Source of the DNA: Strongylocentrotus purpuratus
Taxonomy: Eukaryota; Echinodermata; Echinoidea; Camarodonta; Strongylocentrotidae
Assembly: GCF_000002235.5 (NCBI RefSeq)
Contig: NW_022145611.1
Location: 19,528,114 to 19,592,113, forward strand
Reading direction: 5' to 3'
Length of the DNA stretch: 64,000 nt
A model generated the notes under the pieces. That model ran no database searches. It had not been told where the DNA came from and worked only from the letters and a program-made list of their open reading frames with translations. The position numbers and the translations under genes are program-made. Below, piece after piece: positions 11,677 through 23,100 of this stretch (position 1 is its first letter; each line of letters starts with the position of its first letter).

Positions 11677-12472
11677 CATAAATTATCTTGACATAATGGT
11701 CTAAAATAGATTTAATTTCATTGACTTCTACTGTGAAATCAGATACCCTGTATACATAGACTTATTCCATACTGAGTATCATGAATGAACTACCAAACAT
11801 TATGTGTTGAAAAAAATTCTAACTTTCATGTTCAGACTGGGCACAGCCACAAAATCTGGTCATGTCATGATTGTCATCAATGGGGAGAAATTTGTTCAGT
11901 ACCCCATCAGTGCTACATTTTGATGAACACTGTTTGATTAAATAACAAATCTACATCCACAATGTCTTTGGCAAAAATAAGAGCTATTCTTTGCCAGCCA
12001 CGGCACTGAAAGGTTTGATAGAGGAAATAACAATGCCAATGTGTCATTTTGGTCTTTTTAAAATATAATAATGCACATATTAATTTACCAGTTACATTCA
12101 CACACACAGTAACATCACTTTGCATAATTTTTCATTTAATCACAAAAAAAGAATATCTATACAGAAGTGATTGAATCACATTTGAGAACAATAAACATGG
12201 ACAACTATCACATTCTTCATAATTATCATGAATTGGAACTAATTTATGCATCTATCATAGTGTAAAAACTAATAAATAATACATTGAAATGCTATATACC
12301 TCCATTTTTGTACCGTTGGCAGAGACTTTCCAATATAAAGATGTCCCAAACATCAACCCCCTTCAGATATCTACACTCAACTACAAAAATAGACTGTTAC
12401 CACCACAAAGATTCCACTATAGGGTGGATGATTATCTATGATTATTTGCAGAAATTTACTTTATCGCTATGT

Positions 12473-12790
12473 ACAGTGAAATCTGCTTTAGCAACCACCT
12501 GTATAGAAAGACCACTTGTCTATAAAGACTACATTTTCTTGTTTCCCTTCAAATATCCTTCCTCGTTGAAACATATACTAAAAAAACCTGTACATAAAGA
12601 CCACCTACGAATAAAGAATAATGGAAAATAATCTTAATTTGATACACTGATCAAGATCATTGAATTTGTGAGGCATTGTAGAGCAAGCGCCCACCAGCAA
12701 GCGCCCACTACAGAAGCCATAGCCATCATCATGATCAAAAACCACTTTTCTTGTTTCCCTTGAGCGGTCTTGATATACTGATTTCACTGT
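12473..12790. mobile_element. Non-autonomous DNA transposon with ACAGTGAAATC ends
   Basis: The 11-bp end ACAGTGAAATC at 12473-12483 recurs inverted (GATTTCACTGT) at 12780-12790. Inside, the phrase TATAAAGACCACCT recurs in degenerate form several times. No transposase is visible. The superfamily is not determined. Confidence 0.65.
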
Positions 12791-13459
12791 TCCTTGTACA
12801 ATTCACATAATAAAATACTGAAGTTTGATTGGGTATTTTATAATTCCTACAATATCAAATTAATTGATACTTTATAGAGATGTCTAATGAGAATAACTTG
12901 CCCAAAGCTCAGTACAGCATTAAAATGTACATTTACTCACTGCCTATGGGAACCACATGGGTCCTGTATTAAGCCTAAGGGAATGCTACGTTGCAGGAGT
13001 TGTCTGATTAAAAGTACAATAAAATAGCCTGCCCTGTTGTGTATCAGCATATTTTAAAGTTTTAAAAATGCTGGCACCCTCTTTTATTCTGTTTGCAGCT
13101 AAAGGTGTTCAATTTGGAAACATTGAATCCTAATCTATTGCCAGTTTATCAGTAATCATTTATAGTTTATCATGAAAGTTACTGCATTAGCTACCTCTAA
13201 AGCAACAAGCAGAAATGAAGCTATGCCTTCATAGAAATATGAGCAAATCATAATTACACACCTAAAGAAACCCTAATTTCTATTTAGCAGAAGACGGCCC
13301 CATTCATTAAAACATTTTGCCTATAAGATTTGCCTGTATGCAAAAGTGACTTCATATGATGACAGTCAATACTGTGCCGGGTATTTATCTTGTTTAATAC
13401 TGAAAAGCACGACAGCAATTCATGGGAGGGGAATTTTAGCTCGATCATGATTTTGGACC

Positions 13460-16456
13460 TCATTTCCGTCTCCAAACGCTGAGTTGGGGCACCGTCCATT
13501 GGTTTTTCCTCGCAGTTTCCCTGATGAACATTGGGAGTCCTCTGTCGTCCATCAGGGTGAAATCAGGCCCTAGTATCCTCTTCAATGAGTCAAGGGTGTT
13601 CACAGGTTTGCCCTCTTTGTCCTTGTAGCCTCCAAGCCATTTTGCCTGTTCAGAAGTAAGAAAACATCATGATTAAATCAATCTTGAGCAAGTCATGTAA
13701 GTTCAATTACGACTATGTTTTCAATAATTCTATTCTAAATGTGATTCTCATGGGTATCTTTTGGAAAACTTAGGTCCCTATCAGTGGTCCTGCATGTTGT
13801 TTTATAAGCTCATCTGAGGAAATTACATAATTTTTTCAGGTAAGATTGTCATGTTTCCAGTTGCCCCTTTGGCAGCTCACACTGGAAGCTATACTGGGAC
13901 GGTAGGTAGGAGGGGGCCTGCCCCCACCTCCCTGGATCCGCCACTGGTCACAACTGGTGCTGATCTTATTTTCTTTACCATAAACCTCTATGTTTTTTAA
14001 ACTTCAAAGACTTCAATTTCAAAATTCTTCATGAAAAATAAATGACTAGCTCAGATCACCTACCTTTGGTGTGAATTCTGAGTCCCAGGAAGCTGGCGTT
14101 GTGAGCACTAGTAAACCCCCTGAAGCAACTAGACCTGGAATTCTGTTAAGGAAGTCCATTGGGTCTGGTAATCTGCATATAAGATTGGCTCCCACCACAC
14201 AACCAAACTGGCCCAGGTCCAGGGGAAGGTTACAGGCGTCGCCTTGCTGGAAGTGACATCTTTTCCGATCCTAGATGTAGATTACAATCATAAAACAGAA
14301 CACAGTCAATGAGTAGGTAAATTACAACTACAGTGTATGACATGAACAATTCATAGATTTTCATCAATGTAAATGGAATAGGCCATCCATCATTCATGTA
14401 ACACTATGAACATGACTGACAATGAGAGCGGACAAAATATACAGTTCCTCAGGTAGACAAAGGAACATCCCTTGTAAAAATGTGTAGAACAGGTGTCACA
14501 TGCATATTCACCTTTTTACATAATAGCTGTGAAGGGATGTTCCTTTGTCTACCTGAGGAACTGTATATTTTGTCCGCTCTCATTGTCAGTCATGTTCATA
14601 GTGTAATCTAAAGATGTGTTATCTTGTATTTTGCTAAGTAAAGATATAGAAGAAGAAAAAAAGTTCTTACAAACAAATGTGCCAAAAAACTTCAACTGAA
14701 GATGTCCAAATCATAGAAAGAATGGGATACTTACTATTGTTGAATCCACAACTGCATTCAGGTCTGTACATAGATCGCCCTCATCTGTGACAGAGTACTG
14801 TAAGTTACCATGGTCCTTGAGAAGATTACAAGCATCTATGAAGGCATGACTGAAATCAATGCCAACAACCTGCTCGAATTCTCTTGCCAGCTCAAAGGAT
14901 GTCCTCCCAACAGCACAACCAATGTCAAGAGCTCTGCTAGGGATTGTGCTCTGTTACATGAATTAAAATAAAGTATGACTATGAATTTAATTGAGTTTCA
15001 ATTCTATTTAATATTTTTCATTAATATGATTAGGCTAAATATGATACAAATCATACAACCAATTCTCTGATACAGATACTTAACCGCATTTCAAACGAAG
15101 TTCAAGATTCATTTATTACATTTTCTGAATGTGTTAAATCATAACTTATTAAGACTAAAAAAATTAAAAATAGCATATATTTGACTTACGATAGCTTGCT
15201 CATTTAGATCCTAAATTAATGATTAATCTGAGAAAGTCTCGTCATCAACATTATCCGTCTTGGTTTTAGTTGATGAATATTCATTTTTTCTTTTCGAACG
15301 TCCAATAGCTACCGTAGCTACATACGAGTCAGCCCGGCTTGACCAACGAACTCCCACGAAACGAGTGCTCTGATTGGCCATTTGGCTATGTTTTGGTAGG
15401 TTGACGCGGTAATATTTTGGCCTCTGGGTCATATAGCCCTATGTTCGAGTGCATGAACGTACTGTTTCACAGTTCTGAGATACAAATTGGATAATTCATA
15501 TAAGTAAGTCCGTAAATTATACATTTAATATTAAGTTATCAAATTTTGATAACTGCAATTAGGACAAATGACATACCGACCTAATTTACATCTGATTTAG
15601 AAATCAGAAAATTAGATCTAAATAAAGAAAATCGGGGAGAAAATATTTTGAACGAAAAGATGTACATTGTTGGCTCTAGCTACCCCCACGGTACGAGATC
15701 TCTGGGTTACCATCTGTATTGGGGAATGTCAACAAATGTCAGTTTTATTAAAGAAATGACCCAAATCAGATGGTTATTTCTGTCTAATCAGGTACCTGTA
15801 GATATATCTTTTTATACTCCAGATGAGAATATATTTTTAGCCTTTACATCCTGGTCACTGTGCTCTGGTGATGGTGATGGTGAACGAGAGTCTGATGCAG
15901 TTTAAAACACCCACAGCCTATGGTAACCGGACCCTGAAGAAGCTTAGTGACCGAGGATTACAGGATCTCTCCTCGTATCATATGATGATGATGATGTTGA
16001 TGAGTTTTATAAATCAAGCAGAGAAAGTATGGGAATGAGAGAACTCTCTGGTAAACTTGGTAAATGGCTTAAATCTAAAAGTAAACATAATAGGCTGAAG
16101 TTCCAACAAGTACAAACTAATACAAACAACACATTATAGATATACACCTTGTCTGTAGTGAGAAGAGCCTGTAGTGCTTCGTCTGCGACTCTTCGAGGGA
16201 AGTCGAGGGCATCTCTAGGGCCGAAACTGTAGCGTAGAACTTCCTCCGGTGCACCGTAGTGAAAAACTAAATACTCGTTGACAAGTTTCTCAGTTTCATA
16301 CTTATTTTCAACGTCGGCACGGCTCTCATCGTATCTTAAAAGCTTGTAAGTTGAATAAGCAGCAATGCTGGACGTTGCTAATAAAGCAGCTCCCACAAAA
16401 TAGTGTCGGTTACTGCAGAGGTTGCTGCCTACACTTGTAAGAATATTATTAGCCAT
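13460..16456 (-). CDS. Stand-alone SAM methyltransferase resembling the OvoA C-terminal (4-mercaptohistidine N1-methyltransferase-like) domain
   Basis: Four minus-strand exons, all phase 0 with consensus borders (16456-16148, 14950-14735, 14270-14064, 13645-13460), give 305 aa. Residues about 18-40 ([20 protein letters not shown]) are hydrophobic and could anchor the protein in a membrane. Then come [32 protein letters not shown], the SAM motif [15 protein letters not shown] (residues 110-124), VVGIDFS with the acidic Asp135, QQGDACNLP (183-191) and [14 protein letters not shown], then a C-terminal [14 protein letters not shown] segment. From memory these phrases match the methyltransferase domain that ends the ovothiol synthase OvoA and its stand-alone relatives; in OvoA this domain N-methylates 4-mercaptohistidine. 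No FGE-sulfatase or DinB domain lies in the window, so this is a separate gene. Its substrate is inferred from family resemblance only. Confidence 0.9.
13646..14063 (-). other. Methyltransferase intron 3, with a possible hAT-MITE end
   Basis: CTGGATCCGCCACTG at 13932-13946 matches the right end of the hAT-type MITE at 19005-19352. A left end is not clear. Otherwise nothing recognised. Confidence 0.35.
14401..14604. repeat. Perfect 73-bp inverted repeat with 58-nt spacer, in methyltransferase intron 2
   Basis: 14401-14473 and 14532-14604 are exact reverse complements as I read them (left begins ACACTATGAACATGACTGAC, right ends GTCATGTTCATAGTGT). The spacer has weak inner pairing (GTAAAAA with TTTTTAC, AGGTG with CACCT). 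No clear target-site duplication flanks it. It would form a long RNA hairpin in the primary transcript of either strand. Confidence 0.92.
14951..16147 (-). other. Methyltransferase intron 1
   Basis: AT-rich, except for a CpG-richer patch at about 15300-15460 with an ATTGGCC (CCAAT-type) box at 15374 that may be regulatory. A 69-codon minus-strand ORF covers that patch but has no recognisable domain. Confidence 0.35.
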
Positions 16457-16964
16457 TTTTGCGTCGAGTCACTTTTAATGTAGCACAATGCAGAACACAT
16501 GTGTACATGCCGATGACGTCACGCCACCGGCCGGTGTATATTTAGTCTATTGTTTCAGACAATGGAGAGAAAGAAAAAAAGAAAAAGTTGTCCAAGAGAG
16601 GGGCGGCGCAGGGGTATACGGAGTTTATGGAAAGATCCTCAGAATGTTTGTGTATGATCTGAACAGATTATATTCCCTGATAATTTTGAGGGCGTACTTG
16701 GAAAGCAGTTTTGTTAAACTGAATTTAAATCTATATGAAACTTGAATAAATAAATAAATAAATAAATAAATTCAGATTCTTTTTTCTTTAACAATTATGT
16801 TTTCCTTTAGGAATCTGTGTAGGTCTACAAGATTAATTAAACCTTTGATTTTGTTTTCTGTCGTTTCCTTTTTCTTTTTTGGTATAGATCTATAGTGATT
16901 GAGAGTGAGAAAATTTCTTTCAAAATTATCAGGGAATATTCACCAGTTTAAATGTGTTACTTTA

Positions 16965-18530
16965 TATTTTGCTGGGGCACAGTGCCCCCCCCTACACTTT
17001 TTCGATCACCCCAAACGTGTCCCTTTTTACTTCAGATAAGTTCCAAATTTCATTTTGTAATAAGTGCCTCTCTCTCATTTTGTTATGAATACCCATTTTA
17101 CACCTCTGATAAATGCCCCTATACTGCCCTTCCATGAAAAAACAGCATAAGCTACAAGTAACTGACATTTGTTTGCAAAGTTGAGTTATTTCAGTTAGTG
17201 TGGGTGATTAAGAACATCAAGTTACATTTAAAAAATATTGTAATTACCTATTTTGATGAGTTAACGCTAAATAAAAACATTAACACACTAGCATCCAAAT
17301 GCACGTTTCTTCCTAGGCCTATATCTCAGAAACACTGAAATGTCAGTTATGCTGTTTTGTCATGGAAGGGCAGTATTGCCTTTGAACTAAGTGCATTTTT
17401 CTCTTCTAAGAAGTGCCACTTTTCAGATCTATAATTTATGTCCCCTGTTATATGCGAAATACCCCTATACAACTCTGGTAATTGCCCATTCTGCTCTCAG
17501 ACGGGTGACCCTTTTCCATCTGTAATAAATTCCCCTTTCCCCTCTTGTAAGTTCCACATTTTCAGGTGCAAGTGACCCTATCAAATACGATAAGTTAATG
17601 TTATGGTCATCTATAAAGAGGCCTGTCTATATAACGTCAACGAATCAGAGCAGCTTTGTGTAGTAACAAGAACTTTTTTCTATCACCACATGGAAAGGCA
17701 ATGCATGGGGCAAGGGGAGGGGTTTGTCACCCTAAATTTCTTAAGAACGAATTGTGCCCCCTCATTTTACAAAATATAATTATGCTCGTTTTCGATGCTA
17801 TCAAAATAATGTCCCTTCTCTAATATATTAGAAGTGTGCCCTTTTTACACTAAAACCTTTAAACTATGCATGACATATACTACTCAAATGCTAAAAGGGG
17901 CATCTGCATGCCAACCTATCGTATTTTTTGTTTATAGACCATGCCCTTTTGAACTTCATAATGCCAAGGTAATCTATTGACCCTTTTTTAATATAAATGT
18001 GTAGAAAATGTAAAAGTTTTGAAACTCAAGGCGACTGCATTTACATAACCAAATGTCATTCATGTTAAAAAGTCTGAGACATATTTGTTATACCCCTCAT
18101 CTGCCCATAAACAGGAGATTTCTCATAGCCACAACCTTTTTAAAATGTGCCCCTAATTTAAATCGACTGAGAGCAATTTTTTCCCCCTCAAATTTCCTCT
18201 AAAAATCGCTAGCATTTATAGCTTATCTTAATCAGTATAGTTTTCATTCATTCTTTCATTATTAGATTGTGCTTAAAACTCCATAGGGATCGGTTATTTC
18301 ATCTAATAATGAGAACCAAGCGGTTGCAATGTGACCTCAAAAGTGTGCATGGTGCTGAAGCAGTATCTTTGCCAAGTAAAGAGAACATAAGATAATCCCT
18401 GATAATTTATTTATTCAAATTTATGGGTATATATACAATGTCTAAAATTGTAATTTTTCGCTTTGGGGTTACCCTATGTCGGCGCCCCCTTTTTTCCTAA
18501 AAGTGTCCTTTCTTGATGGGGCACCTCCAC
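16965..18530. repeat. Long decayed minisatellite (units of about 26 bp, TAAGTGCCCCTTTT-like)
   Basis: Phrases of the type TAA-(G/A)TGCCCC-TTTT-ACNTCTG recur at roughly 26-bp steps: AAGTTCCAAATTTC, AAGTGCCTCTCTCTC, AATACCCATTTTAC, AAATGCCCCTATAC near 17030-17125, then again at 17390-17580 and more loosely to about 18530. Units are very divergent and interrupted by unique AT-rich DNA, so the array is old. Confidence 0.5.
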
Positions 18531-19004
18531 TTTGATAGACCATGCTTTCATTTCTTTAACAGCGGTATCTATTTATTTGAAAGCGTTCTTCTTCTCCTCC
18601 TTCTCTTCTTCTTCTTCCTTTTCCTGTCTTTTGATTCAATGCTGCCATAATCTTGCCTATATAGTGTTCTTTTATGCTAATTCATTTTTATATCATTTTT
18701 TCAAACATACACACTCATGTGAATTAATATGATATTGATACATTTTTCCAATGAACAGTATATTATATAGGAAATGTAAGAAATCAAGTTTATGATAAGC
18801 GCTACAGCAAAAGAAAGAGAGTGACTTGCGACCTAGAAAGAGATTGATCATGATAATCTTTAATAAATAGATTAATCCTTTTAGAATTTATTAATAGTTA
18901 TGTAAACACTTATATTTTAGCGGCATCCATAATATATTAATAAACAGGGAACAGAGAGTCCTTGTACATCCGGGGGGCTTGGGGGGGGGGGGGAGGAGTG
19001 GGGC

Positions 19005-19160
19005 CAGGGGTGGATCCAGCCGGTGGCAGAGGAGGGGCCATCGGAGGTGGTCCAATTCGTGAGAGAATATTTAGCGGCAAAGCAGCCAGCCGGTGAATAA
19101 AGGGGGTGGGGTAGTCAGCACTATTTTGTTTTAAATCGCGTCGGCCGATAATTCGCTCAG

Positions 19161-19204
<44 letters not shown>

Positions 19205-19352
19205 GGGGGGCAGTGAGCACTAATTTTTTTTTTTGGCCCTTGAAAATTTGAAAAATCGCACCCCCCCCCCCCCTCCCCTTGAGCGCCAGAGGAGGTGCCA
19301 CATTTTTAAAAAAAGGGTAAAATTAACGTGTTTTTAACTGGATCCGCCACTG
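19005..19352. mobile_element. hAT-type MITE carrying a 42-G tract
   Basis: The left end CAGGGGTGGATCCAG is an inverted copy (two mismatches) of the right end CTGGATCCGCCACTG. The 8-bp flanks AGTGGGGC and AGGTGGGC are similar, as expected for a decayed hAT target duplication. Inside are an unbroken run of 42 G at 19162-19203 and 13 C at 19261-19273. No coding capacity. Confidence 0.7.
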
Positions 19353-19380
19353 AGGTGGGCAACCCCATATAAACCCCATT

Positions 19381-19505
19381 GGTTTAATAATTTTTCCCCT
19401 GGTTCTTCAAAATATGGAAAAGGGGTGGGGGTATATGACACCACTGGTTTAGTAATTTTCCCCCTGGTTCTTCAAAATATGAAAATGGGATGGGGGCATG
19501 ACGGA
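19381..19505. repeat. 65-bp tandem duplication, about two copies
   Basis: GGTTTAATAATTTTTCCCC at 19381 recurs as GGTTTAGTAATTTTCCCCC 65 bp later. Both continue into TGGTTCTTCAAAATATG and a G-rich tail. Confidence 0.85.
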
Positions 19506-19859
19506 TCATCAAATTAAATTTGGGATTTCCCATTGAAGGAGATCTTTGAAGGACTGACCTTTTTTCTTCTTTATTCCGTTCATGATCAAGATGCAAGAAG
19601 AATATACTGACACATTTGCTGCACATCACAGACCTGAAAAATTATCGGTTATCATAAAGAGAGAAACATGATTCCCTCTCATGGTACTAATGTCCTTTGA
19701 CAAGGCATCAGTCTACATTTGCCACTCTCCACCCAGGCCCATGTGAAATAAATGATTATCCGATATGAACTTTGAGAAAATAAACTATTTCCCGGGAATG
19801 ATTTTTATAGGGGAATTCCCGCTCCAAGCCTAGACTGCTCGACTTGGGAATGGTGATTG

Positions 19860-20187
19860 GTATGCTGCCAGCTATCGTCAAATGCCTTCATTATTATGAG
19901 AGGAATATGCAGAATTCATATGCAGCGCATAGGCAGAGCACAGGCGCTACACATACACTAGGCGCAGCTTGATTTTGGTTATTGTTATACGTGAGAAATA
20001 CATGTAGTGTATGCGGTCCATGTAGTGAAGGCAGTGTGTGTGTAATTTTGGCTGCAAGAAGTACGCTGGCGCAGCGCAGGCAAAACAGGGTGACCTTCCG
20101 ATTAATGTTCCATTCGGAACTGCCTGGCTGGGAGGAGATTTTCGTCAAAAATTCGTGAGAAATTTGCAATTGTTCTTCTTTCTGACG
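19860..20187 (+). promoter_or_regulatory. Putative FBXO11 promoter / 5' UTR
   Basis: This is the sequence just before the presumed FBXO11 start. It is more balanced in composition than its surroundings, with several GCGC and CGC words between 19920 and 20130. No TATA box assigned. Confidence 0.3.
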
Positions 20188-23100
20188 ATGTCGACGCCTG
20201 AGAAAAGATCATCTGGAACTACAGTGAGAAGATCAGCACGATTGATTGAGAAAAAACCAAGCACTTCTTTGTCGAATGGTGAGAGCCTTTGTTTGACCCC
20301 ATTCCGAATTATGTGCGCATTTACATTTAGCTAGACCCTATGTTAAAAATCCATGCAAAGTGAAATGGCGAACTGGTTCAGATATTATAAGCCGACTCAG
20401 TGTTGTCAATGGATAGTGATTGTTTGAAGATTGATGAGAGAGATATCCTATTCCTTCCCTATTCCTAATTATTTAGATCTAGGCCTATAAAGTTAGACTT
20501 GATCGATTCGTAACACTAGGTCTACACAGTCACAGTGGAATTTGTAACTGTCCATGCAACTAAAAATAATTGCAAGGAGAAGGACTATCGGTCGAGTATG
20601 GGCATGCATGTGTGGGGAGGGGGGGGGGGGGGATGCATGTCCGGACACTTGCTTAAAGTTGCTCAAGCATTGGTTTAAAGAGGGCAGCACACGGACGTAC
20701 GCACAGGAGCGTAATACCCATTGGCTCAGTGTTATGTAGTGATCGGGAGTGATCAGCAAGTTGCCTTCTCCACGAAGGAGTCGAGCTAACTCGCGGCCCA
20801 AATACTCGGCCCAGCTGCAAAAACAGTCAGTTTTTGCAGGGTTAGGGTAAAATGACAAAAACTGACCGCTTTTGCAGCTGGGCCGAGTTGTCTTTGAGCC
20901 GAGTTAGCCCGGATTCTCCCGGAATGACGCATGAACATCTTTATTTTTAAGACAAGTTAACATTGACTTTTCTCAAAATATGCAGCAAATGTACTTCCGC
21001 ACCAAATGTGATATTCGATCCATGATAATTGATATCCATAATCCAGACTTGTATCCTAATTAATTTATTTAGATCAATTAATAGATCTACTATGGAATGG
21101 ACAAGAAAATTCTGGACTACAAATGGTTCATCTAGAATATTTATTGTCGAAAGAATTCTGTAGATCATGATCTCAAAATTACATTTCGGATTGGCGTGCG
21201 CTAGAAGTTCTGAACCGATGAAGAAGTCATAAAAACAAAGAGTCTTTCATTTGCGCATGAGAATTTACAGCTTATTTATCCAAAAGAACCATGGGTAAAT
21301 TTAAAGATGATTGCATGAGTTGGAAGGCAAAATATCATACAGTCAGTTGTAATTGGTATCACATATTACTCACGATTGAATTGTTATGATAAGCTCTCTT
21401 TTTCCAGACCCTTGGCAGAAATGGCAGTAAGTTCGTAATTTTTTGGAATAAACGCAAAACCCTTCAAATGTGCCAATCTTTGTTTATGGTTGAATTATGT
21501 CTCATCCAATTTCAAAGAAATTTTGTTCACTAGATCTAGGATTCTAGGTAATTTTGTGTCTCCTGTTCCTATTGGAAATCAGATTTAAAAACAAATTATA
21601 ATGTGCCCATTTACTTACCATAAGGACACAGCTGATTGCTTCTGTTTAAATGTTATGTTGAAATGTATTAACATAAGACTGACATGAACTTGTCATTTCG
21701 TTTTACACCGATGATAATCATTATAAGTGCGAAAGATATGGTAGCTACGAATGTAACATACCGTACAGGTATTTTATAGACACTTATTGCTGTAAGACCA
21801 TTTGCTATAATGTAATCTTTCTGATAGGCCAATTCATATGTTTAGAAAAAGTGTGATTGTATCATTCTGTTAGTGACATGGAACTGAAAAGAGAATAGAA
21901 TAGAATGAGTGACCCCTTTGTAATACATGATATTCATACATGTAGCAAAATTTCTACAAAATAAGATACCGGTATATATGTAATGATGATAATAATAGCA
22001 ACATTTCTTATGCACTTGTATCCATCCCAAGGAATGCTTAATGCACCTAACAAAATATGTACATGTATATAAAGGACAGTTAATAAAATTGCATAACAAT
22101 AAGAAAATACGTAACAATGTATAACAATAAGAAAAAGTAATTCAGGAAATTAAGTGAACTAATTTGACATGAGATAGGTTTTCAAGTTTCTTTGGAATGA
22201 TTTTAGAGTGGTGAGATTCGGAACGAGTGGGGAAGGGAGTGCAGCAGCTACATTGCACATGTACATGTATGCACAATTGCAACAAAATAAGACATGCTAC
22301 ATTGTATAGACATGAGATTTTAATTTTCACCTCACATGAAATGCAAAAGAGCCCCCCCCCCCCTCCCCTAACCCCATTAAAAAAGTAGTTTCATTCAGAT
22401 GGGAGACTCTGGGTTTTGTTGAGTTTTTCCCCCTTCCTTCTCATACTTGTAAGTGGGAAGAGGGGGGGGGGGGGGGGGGCTCTTAGAATTTAAAGGGTAA
22501 AAGTCATGAATTCTATCCACTTCTGTTGCCATGCTTTTTTTTTCTCTTTTTTTTTCAAGAGGAACTTGCTTACAAGTACATGTATTGTTAGCATGATTTC
22601 TACACTGCAATTCCTCTTGAGAGCTTTGAGTAGTGAACACATGCAGACCTTTTGTTATGCTTTGCATGATAAACAGACTTTGTAATTCTTTGGAGAAAGG
22701 TTGTATGAAGATGTGCTGTTCACATGTACACGTACATGTAGCTGTAACCAAAACAAAAAAGAATGAATACAGTAATTAGAACAAAATGATGGAAATAGTT
22801 ATTAACAAAAATAATTTGGTTCACAATGTACCTGAATGTGTACATGATTTTATCAATAAGTTCAATAATGAAAATAGAGTAGGGGGTTTGTACATATGTA
22901 CACTACATGTACTATCGAGGTGAGTAAAATGGAAAATGACATGAACCATGCCAATTGTGTGAGTTCATGTACATGACTACACGTACATGTATGGTGTTTG
23001 TTTCAGTCAGCCAGCTAGGCAGGCAGTGAGGCAGGCCTGTACTACATGTATGGGCTGTTAGAATAATGCATGCTGTATTCATTAGTCCTGTTAACAAACG

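Larger units (their letters stand above)
8976..13459. other. Intergenic region between the convergent CDKN3 and methyltransferase genes
   Basis: AT-rich, with no exon-like ORFs. The recognisable contents are the foldback and MITE elements listed separately (9451-9650, 10334-10410, 11564-11676, 12473-12790). TTTATT at 13083-13088 reads AATAAA on the minus strand and could be the poly(A) signal of the methyltransferase gene. Confidence 0.5.
16457..20187. other. Divergent intergenic interval between the methyltransferase gene and FBXO11
   Basis: This 3.7 kb must hold the promoters of both genes: the methyltransferase near 16460-16600 and FBXO11 near 19860-20187. An (AAAT)n run lies at 16746-16771. 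The middle is the decayed minisatellite and the G-tract MITE described separately. No convincing exons. Confidence 0.5.

Noticed and set aside
12284-12631. 115-codon plus-strand ORF
   Set aside because: It overlaps the DNA transposon with ACAGTGAAATC ends and encodes its repeated AAAGACCAC phrase; no protein family.
15223-15432. 69-codon minus-strand ORF in methyltransferase intron 1
   Set aside because: It has an ATG and slightly higher GC, but no recognisable domain and no matching splice sites. More likely chance or regulatory sequence.
21408-21426. 19-nt micro-exon between TTCCAG and GTAAGT after FBXO11 exon 1
   Set aside because: It accepts phase 1 from exon 1 but leaves in phase 2, which does not fit exon 2 at 42195 or 42201. 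Kept only as a chance splice pair.
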